Source: Algoriphagus winogradskyi (GTDB lineage: Bacteria > Bacteroidota > Bacteroidia > Cytophagales > Cyclobacteriaceae). Taken from it: a stretch of 64,000 bases of DNA. The position numbers and the translations under genes were made by a program. Under the pieces are notes generated by a model. That model saw nothing but the letters and a program-made list of their open reading frames with translations. It did no database searches and was not told the DNA's origin. Positions 43,902 through 50,971 of the stretch are shown here, piece by piece; position 1 is the stretch's first letter, and every line of letters starts with the position of its first letter. The DNA is taken from contig NZ_FXUA01000003.1 of assembly GCF_900182815.1 (NCBI RefSeq), positions 1 through 64,000 on the forward strand. The letters are read 5' to 3'.

Positions 43902-43939
43902 TAAAGTTAGTGAACGTTAGTATTTCTAACAAAACTAAC
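43902..43939 (-). promoter_or_regulatory. Promoter/operator of the zeta-like module
   Basis: GTTAG occurs at 43906 and 43916, and its complement CTAAC at 43926 and 43935, giving a near-symmetric double inverted repeat. On the minus strand TTTG (43933-43930) and TAACTTTA (43909-43902) lie 20 nt apart, close to the Bacteroidota TTTG / TAnnTTTG promoter. Transcription would begin at or next to the ATG, possibly a leaderless mRNA, with the operator overlapping the promoter. Confidence 0.6.
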
Positions 43940-44009
43940 ATCAGATGAAGTTCCTTGATATTTGGGTTTGGAAATTTGACTTCTAGATGGGTAATTGATT
44001 GTGGTGAGA

Positions 44010-44162
44010 GAAAAGGAATTTAAAATGTAAAATGAGAGGAATTTAAAATGGATAGCGATGCGTTGCTGAGAACAGCTCTTGATTCTTGTGTCTTATCTCT
44101 AGTGTCTTAGGTCTTAGGTCTTATGTCTTAGGTCTTATGTCTTGATTCTTATGTCTTATCTC
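44010..44162. repeat. Word-repeat tracts (AATTTAAAATG then TCTTATGTCTTAGG)
   Basis: AATTTAAAATGTAAAATGAG words are followed, from about 44085, by about nine TCTTAGG / TCTTATG words that run into the stop codon of the GT2 gene. Confidence 0.85.
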
Positions 44163-45078
44163 TTGAAATTCTTTTCTCCACAATATAAATCGGTCGGTTT
44201 TTCACTCCTTCGAAGGTTTTACCGATGTATAGGCCTACCATTCCTAGGGTAATTAGTAGAAAGCCTGTAAGCATCCAAATGGAGATAATCAGGGAAGCAT
44301 AACCGGCAACAATGATATCCCCATCCAAATATCTATACAGGGTATATAGGGCAAAAAGGAATCCTGTGAGGGCTACCAGCATTCCAAGTTTGACAGTCAA
44401 TCGAATAGGTTTATCAGAATATGCCAGCATGATATCCAAGGCAAGATTAAACAACCTTTTAAGGTTGTAGGTACTTCCTCTGTCTCCATTTTCAGCATGG
44501 ACCACCGGAATAGCTGTTTGCCGAAAACCTACCCATTTCACCATGGTAGGAAAATAGCGGATGGACTCCCGCATTCCTATGATCTCATTGACCACCTTGC
44601 GGTGATAGACTCCGAAATTGGCTATACTCTCGTCCTGTTTGGACCCTGTAAGCCAGGCCAAAGTCCTGTAAAAAACCTTGGAAGAGAGTCTTTTGAAAAA
44701 TCCATCTTGCCTGTTTTCTCTATTAGCCAACACCACATCAAATCCTTTTTGGGCTTCCTGGTAAAGATTTGGAATTTCCTCTGGTCTGTCTTGCAAGTCG
44801 CAGTCCATAACGACAATCCACTCCCCTTTTGCTGCATCCAGACCTGCGGTGATGGCATAGTGTTGCCCGAAGTTGCGGGAAAGCTTGATTCCATTGATTT
44901 CGGGAAATCTAGATGCTAATTCTTCGATTTTGTTCCAGGAATTGTCCTTGCTAGCATCTTCAACTAGAATAATTTCATAGGAATCGGTAATTCCGGAAAC
45001 TGCCTGACGAATTCTTTCTACAAGTTCCTGCAGAAGCGATTCGGCTTGGTAAACTGGAGAGATGATGGAGAGGAGCAC
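44149..45078 (-). CDS. GT2, polyprenyl-phosphate glycosyltransferase (GtrB/DPM-like)
   Basis: A 309-residue protein. SIISPVYQAESLLQELVERI, IILVEDASKDNSWNKIEEL, GEWIVVMDCDLQDRPEEIPN and RKVVNEIIGMRESIRYFPTM, then VKWVGFRQ, are DPM/GtrB motifs. Two C-terminal membrane helices (about 232-255 and 268-292) anchor it. It should make an undecaprenyl-phosphate sugar for use outside the membrane by GT-C proteins such as those at 50972-54069. The start is GTG, directly after an A-run and AATTTAAAT repeat. Confidence 0.9.
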   Translation of the reverse strand: MLLSIISPVYQAESLLQELVERIRQAVSGITDSYEIILVEDASKDNSWNKIEELASRFPEINGIKLSRNFGQHYAITAGLDAAKGEWIVVMDCDLQDRPEEIPNLYQEAQKGFDVVLANRENRQDGFFKRLSSKVFYRTLAWLTGSKQDESIANFGVYHRKVVNEIIGMRESIRYFPTMVKWVGFRQTAIPVVHAENGDRGSTYNLKRLFNLALDIMLAYSDKPIRLTVKLGMLVALTGFLFALYTLYRYLDGDIIVAGYASLIISIWMLTGFLLITLGMVGLYIGKTFEGVKNRPIYIVEKRISRDKT

Positions 45079-45303
45079 TTTTTTTTAAATTTAAAATGGA
45101 AAAATTGAGAATTTAGAATGAAAAATTTAAAATGAAGAATTGAGAATTTAAAATGAGGAATTGAGAATGATGGGTGATGAATGATGAATTTAAAATGTAA
45201 AATGATGAATTTAAAATGGTTGTTGGTTGTCAAGCTGACCACTGCATACTGACTACTGAGACTAGAGACTGACTACTGAGACTGGATACTGTCTACTCAA
45301 CAC
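45079..45303. repeat. Word-repeat tract (AATTTAAAATGRAG and CTGACTACTGAGACT)
   Basis: The first part (45085-45215) alternates AATTTAAAATGAAG and GAATTGAGAATTT. The second part (45235-45300) is ACTGACTACTGAGACTAGAG-type, related to the tract at 41770. It fills the whole gap between the GT2 and WecD-like genes. Confidence 0.85.
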
Positions 45304-45963
45304 TCATCCTTTCCACCAGTGATATACATAAGCTATTTCTACAGGGGTATAAGCTAGGGATTGGTAGAGTTTGCAGGCTGGGATGTTGGTTTCTTGGGTT
45401 GGGATTTGCATCTTTTTGGCTCCTGCATGAAGGGATTTGTTTTCTGCAGCCTGGACCAATTTCCTTCCCCAGCCATTTCCTTGATGGTTTTCGGAGACTG
45501 CAATCAGACCAATGGCTCCCATATCCTTATCCACGGAGTATGTGACCATTCCAGCCTGCTCAGGGGCTATTAATATCTCCTGATTTTCAAATGCTTTATT
45601 GATCCAAAGTTTGTAGAGTTTTTCAAATTCTTGGTTTTGGAGTCTGGGGTCAGTTTTAAATCGGGAATATATGCCACTTAAATAAGCCAATTCAATTAGC
45701 TCTTCATTCAGGGTAGGTTTATTAAACTTCCGAATATCTTCAATTTGATCTAAGGGAGATAGCTTTTTTTGAAATGTAATTTTAGTGTCGACCAACTTAA
45801 TACTAGGGCAGTAAATCTCTAAAGGCGCTTCAGAAAAAAGATAGACTAGCTGAAAATCCTTTGCTGATTTCAAGAACTCTTGTTCATTCCAATCATCTTC
45901 TATGGCGATTTTACCAACGGGATAGTTGAAGAGGGAGGAGTCGAAAGGGAGGGAGGAGATCAA
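45304..45963 (-). CDS. wecD: GNAT N-acetyltransferase, WecD/RffC-like
   Basis: A 219-residue GNAT. The N-terminal part resembles the WecD pre-domain (LFNYPVGKIAIEDDW). IYSRFKTDPRLQNQEFEKLY, then KLWINKAF, is a WecD-type signature. IGLIAVSENHQGNGWGRKLV, then QAAENKSLHAGAKKMQIPTQ, binds acetyl-CoA, and IPACKLYQSLAY ends the fold. WecD acetylates dTDP-4-amino-4,6-dideoxygalactose, the WecE product, so the two genes together suggest dTDP-Fuc4NAc. The start is TTG, directly after tandem TAA stops and 6 nt from a repeat tract. Confidence 0.82.
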   Translation of the reverse strand: MISSLPFDSSLFNYPVGKIAIEDDWNEQEFLKSAKDFQLVYLFSEAPLEIYCPSIKLVDTKITFQKKLSPLDQIEDIRKFNKPTLNEELIELAYLSGIYSRFKTDPRLQNQEFEKLYKLWINKAFENQEILIAPEQAGMVTYSVDKDMGAIGLIAVSENHQGNGWGRKLVQAAENKSLHAGAKKMQIPTQETNIPACKLYQSLAYTPVEIAYVYHWWKG

Positions 45964-46232
45964 TTATTAATGGAGAATTTAAAATGGAGAATTTAAAATG
46001 ATGAATTTAAAATGATGAATTGAAAATGGAGAATTGAAAATTGTGAATTTAAAATGATGAATTGAAAATGCTTTCTCAATAAGGTGGAGTGTTGGTTATT
46101 GGTTGTTCGTTGTTCGTTGTTCGTTGTTCGTTGTTGGTTGTTGGTTGTTGGATGTTGGATGTTGGTTGTTAGATGTTGGTTGTTGGTTGTTCGTTGGTGG
46201 GGTTAACTAACAACATACAACTAACAACCAAT
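45964..46232. repeat. AATTTAAAATGATG and GTTGGTTGTTCG word tracts with inverted tail
   Basis: About 100 bp of GAATTTAAAATGATG words are followed by about 110 bp of GTTGTTCGTTGTTGG words (46087-46198). A complementary stretch, AACTAACAACATACAACTAA, at 46204-46223 can fold back on them. Confidence 0.85.
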
Positions 46233-46235
46233 TAT

Positions 46236-46267
46236 GCAACATCGGCGAATATGCGTTCCATCCTCCG
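46236..46267. repeat. 32-bp direct repeat copy of the wzm 3' end (distal copy)
   Basis: Identical over 32 bp to 47007-47038, which encodes the last residues of Wzm. A third, shorter copy with one mismatch in its first 22 bp starts at 46323. Copies 1 and 2 flank the DUF559 ORF. Confidence 0.9.
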
Positions 46268-46322
46268 TCCCGATAACCTTTGAAATAAAATATGATCGGG
46301 ATCTCCGGATGGTGAAAGCTAG

Positions 46323-46378
46323 GCAACATCGGCTAATATGCGTTTTACCCCCGACCCCTAAAGGGGGGAAATGCAACT
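46323..46378. repeat. Partial wzm-end copy plus CCCC/GGGG palindrome, left edge of DUF559 segment
   Basis: GCAACATCGGCTAATATGCG repeats the wzm terminus and is followed by ACCCCCGACCCCTAAAGGGG. A like palindrome (ACCCCCGCCCCTATAGGGG) stands on the other side of the DUF559 ORF at 46857-46885. Confidence 0.75.
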
Positions 46379-46438
46379 TTAGTAGAAATCTGAGACTTCA
46401 AAAGTTTAAAGCTGGAGAATTGGGTTATTACCTCTATT

Positions 46439-46828
46439 CTAATATTTTCTGTTTGAAGAGATTGAAGTCTTAATTTTTTCAATCTCCATTAAAATCAATC
46501 GAAGAACTTCTTCTACCTCTTGAATTACAAAATGATTTTTAAATCTTATGATGTAGATACCCAAAGCATTTAAATCTTCTTGTCTTGCTATATCTCTTAC
46601 TTTTTGATCACTTTGATCATGTATTTCTCCATCGAGTTCAATCCCAATTTGATATTGATGACAATAGAAATCTAGAATATATTTAGAAACTGGGTGTTGC
46701 CTTCTAAAAAGAAGGCCATTAAGCCTATTTGCTCTTAATCTTTCCCACAATACGCTTTCTGCAGGAGTTAATCTCATGCGAAGTTCTTTAGCTCTTCTAA
46801 ATATTTCTGGAGAAGCGTTGTGATGCAT
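46439..46828 (-). CDS. DUF559 (Vsr-like endonuclease fold) protein
   Basis: A 129-residue protein. RAKELRMRLTPAESVLWERL and RANRLNGLLFRRQHPVSKYI, then LDFYCHQYQIGIELDGEIHD, then the DLNALGIYIIRFKN region, are the DUF559 core. The E...DFYC...IELDGE...H arrangement corresponds to the PD-(D/E)XK-like/very-short-patch-repair nuclease site. DUF559 genes occur as scattered, function-unknown ORFs in many bacteria. It is unrelated to polysaccharide synthesis and sits inside a segment bounded by duplicated wzm-end sequences. Confidence 0.88.
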   Translation of the reverse strand: MHHNASPEIFRRAKELRMRLTPAESVLWERLRANRLNGLLFRRQHPVSKYILDFYCHQYQIGIELDGEIHDQSDQKVRDIARQEDLNALGIYIIRFKNHFVIQEVEEVLRLILMEIEKIKTSISSNRKY

Positions 46829-46856
46829 TTTTTTGGAAAATTATTTCGCCTTCGGT

Positions 46857-46885
46857 CTACCCCCGCCCCTATAGGGGAGAATTGG
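46857..46885. repeat. CCCC/GGGG palindrome, right edge of DUF559 segment
   Basis: CCCCGCCCCTATAGGGGAGA pairs in style with the copy at 46346. A related CCCCCTTCAGGGGGTTGGGG lies at about 46979, directly before the wzm stop. Confidence 0.75.
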
Positions 46886-47002
46886 TCTAGTCTTTTTCTG
46901 ATTGTTATAATGGAGGAGGAAATTTAACTAGCGAATAATAACACTTTAATCACCCAATTCCTTATTCGAGACTTGCTCCCCCTTCAGGGGGTTGGGGGGC
47001 AG

Positions 47003-47824
47003 TTAAGCAACATCGGCGAATATGCGTTCCATCCTCCGAAAATACATCATGCCGAAGATGAATAAGACCAAGGCCACAATAGAACCTGGCCAGATCCATT
47101 CCCAGGGCATGGGACGGTCGAGGAATGCGGCTCTGAAACCTTCAATGACTCCAACCATGGGATTGAGGATATAGAATTTCTGGTAAAACTCAGGCACTGC
47201 AGTGGTACTGTAAACTACCGGGGCTGCATAGAGTAAAAGCTGAACTACAAAAGTCAATGCATGCTTCACGTCTCTGTATTTCACAGCCATGGCAGAAAGC
47301 ATCATGCCCACGCCTAGGCTGCACATGAGGAGTTGGATGATCAATAAAGGCAAAACTAGCAAACCCCAACCTGGAATGATCTGATAATAGATCATCATCC
47401 CGATCACTACAACAAAGGCAATGAGAAAGTCTAGAAGTTTGGACAGTATGGAACTTAGGGGTAGCACCATTCTCGGGAAATAGACTTTGGTAATCATGTT
47501 GGCGTTTTGGATCAGGGAATTAGCAGATTCGGTAAGGGTACCTGAAAAGTAATTCCAAGGCCACAGTGCTAGGTAGGAAAACAGGGCGTAAGGAATGCCG
47601 TTTGAATCCACATCAGCTAAGTTGCCAAAGACTACTGTAAATACTACAGTAGTAAAAAGGGGTTGGATAATTGCCCAAGCTACTCCCAAAACTGACTGGG
47701 CATATCGGGCTTTGATGCCTCTTAAGGTGAGGAAATAGAGTAGATCCTTATATCGCCAGAGTTCCTTGAAATCTATGAGTTGCCAGCCTGAGGTGGGTTG
47801 GATGATTTTAATATTGTCTTTCAA
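47003..47824 (-). CDS. wzm: ABC-2 type polysaccharide exporter permease, Wzm-like
   Basis: A 273-residue protein with six membrane helices. ELWRYKDLLYFLTLRGIKAR and YAQSVLGVAWAIIQPLF give the classic cytoplasmic N-terminus, followed by NYFSGTLTESANSLIQNANM, then ITKVYFPRMVLPLSS. It forms the channel of the O-antigen/capsule ABC exporter with the Wzt at 33636. The TTG start lies 8 nt from an AATTTAAAATGG repeat, with an in-frame stop 12 nt upstream. Its last 32 bp are duplicated downstream around the DUF559 ORF. Confidence 0.92.
   Translation of the reverse strand: MKDNIKIIQPTSGWQLIDFKELWRYKDLLYFLTLRGIKARYAQSVLGVAWAIIQPLFTTVVFTVVFGNLADVDSNGIPYALFSYLALWPWNYFSGTLTESANSLIQNANMITKVYFPRMVLPLSSILSKLLDFLIAFVVVIGMMIYYQIIPGWGLLVLPLLIIQLLMCSLGVGMMLSAMAVKYRDVKHALTFVVQLLLYAAPVVYSTTAVPEFYQKFYILNPMVGVIEGFRAAFLDRPMPWEWIWPGSIVALVLFIFGMMYFRRMERIFADVA
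47007..47038. repeat. 32-bp direct repeat, resident copy at the wzm 3' end
   Basis: Encodes RMERIFADVA, the C-terminus of Wzm, just before its stop. An exact copy is at 46236-46267. Confidence 0.9.
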
Positions 47825-47985
47825 CTGTAAAATTTAAAATGGAGGAATTGAGAATTTAAAATTTAAAATGTAAAAATTGAGAATTTAAAATGATGAATTT
47901 AAAATGGTAGGTGGTTGTTTCCTCCACGGCGGACAGGGTTGTTGGATTTTAGTTGTTGGTTGTTGGTTGATGGTTGGGTTTGATG
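47825..47985. repeat. AATTTAAAATG and GTTGTTGG word tract upstream of wzm
   Basis: AATTTAAAATGGAGGAATTG words (47830-47910) are followed by a CCTCCACGGCGGACAGG linker and GTTGTTGGTTGTTGG words. Confidence 0.8.
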
Positions 47986-48015
47986 GCTATGGTAACTGTT
48001 GAATGTATTAAACAA

Positions 48016-48855
48016 TTACCCTAACACAGATTTCAGGCCTTTTACTTTCTTGTATAAGTTATAGTAGAGTTTATTGATTTCTACTTCAAAGGGGGGCTTA
48101 TGGTAGGATAAATTATTTCCTGTGCTGATATGGTAATAATGTCTTCGAATTAATGAAAACTCACCTATACTTTCCAAGTATTCCCTCACTTTCCTCCTGT
48201 AAGTGAAGTAATTATTCTGCTTGATCTTTCTGTTTTTATCGGTATGTGTAATTGAGGTTTTTCGGAATATCATCACTGCCAGGGGTTCTGCACAGAAGGA
48301 AACTTTGGGATTCACTTTCATCAAATCAAACATCAAGTGATATTCCTGCATATTAGGGAGATTTTCTCTCCATCCTCCGATTTGCTTGATCAGATCACCA
48401 TTGTATAAATTGGAAATAGAATTACCTAGTTTGATTCCAAGCAAGCCTGACCAGGGATCAGTAAGGTAATTTTGAAACTCCCTTTTCCCTTCTTTTTGAA
48501 AAAAAAACGAGCCTACCAAAAAAGAGCTCTCCTCATCTAGGCACTCAAGTTGCTTTTTTATCTTATCAGGCAATAATTCATCATCAGCATCCTGGAACTG
48601 AACCCATTTATTTTTGCATTGGGAAAGGCCAAGATTCCGGGAAGCTGGAGCTCCTTTATTTTTTCCGTCCGGATGTTGTAACACATTGATTATTGGGTAC
48701 TTCGAAGCCAAGTGATGGCAAAGCTCTAAAGACTTGTCTTTAGAACCATCATCCACTAGAAATATTTCATCAATTTCTGGTTGGAGCAAAACGGACTCAA
48801 CTGACTTAACTAAGGTCTTTTCAGCATTAAAAACTGGGACAATTGCCGAAACCAT
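48016..48855 (-). CDS. Glycosyltransferase family 2
   Basis: A 279-residue GT2. MVSAIVPVFNAEKTLVKSVE, EIFLVDDGSKDKSLELCHHL and NKWVQFQDADDELLPDKIKK are donor-site motifs, and NLPNMQEYHLMFDLM the acceptor-side segment, with QE in place of the usual ED. It starts at an ATG with no repeat upstream, 60 bp after the methyltransferase gene. It probably adds one sugar of the repeat unit in the cytosol. Confidence 0.9.
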   Translation of the reverse strand: MVSAIVPVFNAEKTLVKSVESVLLQPEIDEIFLVDDGSKDKSLELCHHLASKYPIINVLQHPDGKNKGAPASRNLGLSQCKNKWVQFQDADDELLPDKIKKQLECLDEESSFLVGSFFFQKEGKREFQNYLTDPWSGLLGIKLGNSISNLYNGDLIKQIGGWRENLPNMQEYHLMFDLMKVNPKVSFCAEPLAVMIFRKTSITHTDKNRKIKQNNYFTYRRKVREYLESIGEFSLIRRHYYHISTGNNLSYHKPPFEVEINKLYYNLYKKVKGLKSVLG

Positions 48856-48915
48856 ATTCTGGGCTATTAAAATTTAAACAGTTAAAAATAATACTTGCGA
48901 TTCAATTTCCTTTAT

Positions 48916-49641
48916 TTATTCTGATGGTTTCCAGTAAATACTTGTTTCCGAAAAAAATGCATGACAAACCGTAACGCCTTGATATTTTTCAGATTTCCAG
49001 CCTTTCAAATACTTTTCTAGGAAAGGTTGGTAGGAATTCCGCTCTGTATTATCAAATAATAAGATCCCGCCCGACTTTAACTTTGAAATCGTCTGAATCA
49101 AGCAAGCCGGTCTCACTCTGCCATCGATAATGAGTAAATCTATACTTCCATCTGGGAGATGATCAGCTGCATGCGCATAGTTTTGGAAGGTAAATCCATC
49201 GCAATACATTCCGTTTACGCTTTTATATAAATCAGGAAAATCCTGGTTATTTTCCTTCTCAGGAATGTGGAGATTCAGTGTGAGTCCTGGATGAGCACCA
49301 GCATTTTTTACTACTTCTTTGAACCATTCTCCATCGTGCTCTATGGAATAAATACTTTTTACTTTATTCTTCAAAAACATGGTGCTACCTCCCGAACCAA
49401 ATTCCAGAACGTTCATGTCCGGTTTGAGGAGGGATTCCAGTTTCTTATAGGCAAAATGATTTATCCAAGGTAACTCTGCTTCGTTTGGAAATTTATAATT
49501 ACGGCAGTAGAGGTAATAAGCCGGAAACCCTCTTAGGGCTTCGGTAATAGGTTTGCCTTGCCCTAAATATTTCCCTATTTCACTTAAATATCTTCCTACG
49601 ATTTTATATGTAGGCTTGGTATAGTTCTTAACTGTATGCAA
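48916..49641 (-). CDS. SAM-dependent methyltransferase-like protein
   Basis: A 241-residue protein. PDMNVLEFGSGGSTMFLKNK is the SAM-binding glycine motif and KSIYSIEHDGEWFKEVVKNA the second acidic motif. SIDLLIIDGRVRPACLIQTI and GGILLFDNTERNSYQPFLEK complete a Rossmann core. It is similar in layout to predicted O-methyltransferases of polysaccharide loci. The substrate is unknown. The TTG start at 49641 is the first start codon after an in-frame stop. Confidence 0.8.
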   Translation of the reverse strand: MHTVKNYTKPTYKIVGRYLSEIGKYLGQGKPITEALRGFPAYYLYCRNYKFPNEAELPWINHFAYKKLESLLKPDMNVLEFGSGGSTMFLKNKVKSIYSIEHDGEWFKEVVKNAGAHPGLTLNLHIPEKENNQDFPDLYKSVNGMYCDGFTFQNYAHAADHLPDGSIDLLIIDGRVRPACLIQTISKLKSGGILLFDNTERNSYQPFLEKYLKGWKSEKYQGVTVCHAFFSETSIYWKPSE

Positions 49642-49765
49642 GCTTTTATGGTTGTTTTTTTGGCTATACGGTAAATGAATTTAAAGTTTTATGGGGGAAA
49701 AGAAAAATTGGATGGTTGGATGTTTCCGACACGGCGGACAGGGGTTGGAGTTTGAAGAGTTGAGG

Positions 49766-50272
49766 TTACTTTCCATATACTAAAATACCCTGGATATCTC
49801 CTGGGTCAGATTCCAAGATGGATACTTCTACTTTGCGCAGCACTTTCTCGAAGGTTTTTTCCTTAATAAATTCCAGGTATTCCCTATCCAAGTCCTTTCC
49901 GATAAGTATCATCTGAATGGTGCCTGAGTCAATTCCTTTGGCATAATCTCCTATGATATAAGCTTTGTCTACCTCCCCCATTCTTTTGACAATACGTTCC
50001 ATGAGGTCATCTAGTCCCAGGAATTTGGAAACCATCCCTTTAATCTCATCGAAGAAGGGGTGATTGGTATTGGCCTTATACATTTTTGTTTTGCCTTCAT
50101 CTTCCGACACCAGCAATCCGGCTTCGGTCAGGCGGTTCAATTCTATCCGCACCGAATTCGTAGACTCGTCAAATTCCTTGGCGAGGGCACGCAGGTAGCC
50201 TGAATTGGCATGGGAAAAGAACTTCAGGAGAAGTTTGATGCGGGTTTTGGAGGTGACGAGGGATTCGAGCAA
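49766..50272 (-). CDS. Winged-helix transcriptional regulator, ArsR-like, polysaccharide-locus type
   Basis: A 168-residue protein. MLESLVTSKTRIKLLLKFFS, then SGYLRALAKEFDESTNSVRI and ELNRLTEAGLLVSEDEGKTK, form a winged helix (about 5-70). The C-terminal half (MGEVDKAYIIGDYAKGIDSG, MILIGKDLDREY) resembles a nucleotidyltransferase-like sensor without catalytic residues. Proteins of this type commonly stand at Bacteroidota capsule/O-antigen loci and may set their expression. The start is TTG, where a GTTGG repeat begins; relatives begin with ATG at the same point as I recall. Confidence 0.8.
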   Translation of the reverse strand: MLESLVTSKTRIKLLLKFFSHANSGYLRALAKEFDESTNSVRIELNRLTEAGLLVSEDEGKTKMYKANTNHPFFDEIKGMVSKFLGLDDLMERIVKRMGEVDKAYIIGDYAKGIDSGTIQMILIGKDLDREYLEFIKEKTFEKVLRKVEVSILESDPGDIQGILVYGK

Positions 50273-50335
50273 CGTTGGTTGGTTGTTGGTTGTTAGTTGT
50301 TGGTTGGTGGTTGGTGGTTGGTGGTTGGTGGTTGA
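50273..50335. repeat. GTTGGTTGTTGGTGG word tract (left side of four-helix-bundle gene)
   Basis: Includes a GGTTGGTGGTTGGTGGTTGG run able to form two-tier G-quadruplexes on the plus strand. Same family and orientation as 50768-50808. Confidence 0.85.
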
Positions 50336-50400
50336 TTAGGAAGTTGTTAACTTAGTTACCGAATTTTTAACTATCTCTTTTAACTAGAACTATCACCAGC

Positions 50401-50769
50401 ATGACTAACTACAGAGACCTGGATATATATAAAATCAGCTTTAATTTATTTTTAAGAACGCATCCTTTTTCCCTTAAACTTCCTAAGTATGAATTATATG
50501 AATTGGGAAGTCAGCTTAGGCGATCATCTGATTCTGTAATTACCAATATCGTTGAGGGATATGGGAGAAGGTCTTATAAAAATGATTTCATCAAATTCCT
50601 TGTCTATTCTGAGGCAAGTAGTTTGGAAACCATAAATCATTTAGAGAAAATTCTAGCATTGTATGCAGAGCTATGTAAGGAAGCTGAAGAATTGGTAAAA
50701 GAGTATAATCTTTTGGGAGGCAAAATTCACTCATTCACTGAGTATGTGAGAAGTAGTTGGAGGAGTTAG
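50401..50769 (+). CDS. Four helix bundle protein (S23/IVP-like, Avd-fold family)
   Basis: A 122-residue, all-helical protein. YRDLDIYKISFNLFLRTHPF, LYELGSQLRRSSDSVITNIV, then EGYGRRSYKNDFIKFLVYSE and LETINHLEKI are the family signatures. It is the only clear plus-strand gene between 14 and 63 kb, so it does not belong to the polysaccharide transcript. GTTGGT-type repeats stand on both sides. It is a different subtype from the copy at 15507, so the two are not a recent duplication. Confidence 0.9.
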   Translation: MTNYRDLDIYKISFNLFLRTHPFSLKLPKYELYELGSQLRRSSDSVITNIVEGYGRRSYKNDFIKFLVYSEASSLETINHLEKILALYAELCKEAEELVKEYNLLGGKIHSFTEYVRSSWRS

Positions 50770-50808
50770 TTGGTGGTTGGTGGTTGTTGGTTGGTGGTTG
50801 TCAGACTG
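50768..50808. repeat. GTTGGTGGTTGG word tract (right side of four-helix-bundle gene)
   Basis: The run begins at the stop codon of the four-helix-bundle gene (GGAGTTAGTTGGTGGTTGG) and continues for 40 bp. Confidence 0.85.
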
Positions 50809-50868
50809 ACAATAATTTTAAATTCTTAATAGCGATGCTCGGTCACTCCCACTTTTGGAAACTAGCTG

Positions 50869-50891
50869 ACTGAGTAGTTTTTTTACTCAGT
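50869..50891. terminator. ACTGAGTA hairpin element, copy 2
   Basis: ACTGAGTA and TACTCAGT pair around a GTTTTTTT loop. It may work as a weak terminator between converging transcripts. It is related to the element at 41627. Confidence 0.5.
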
Positions 50892-50971
50892 TAAACAAAT
50901 TTAAGGGGGCAAACGGATTTTGCAAGGTTGAAAACAGAAATTTCAATCTACTATAGGTGTGAAAAAAAATG

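Noticed and set aside
46439..46828. DUF559 ORF considered as the transposase of an insertion sequence
   Set aside because: No terminal inverted repeats of IS type and no DDE or HUH motif; only the wzm-end duplication and palindromes flank it.
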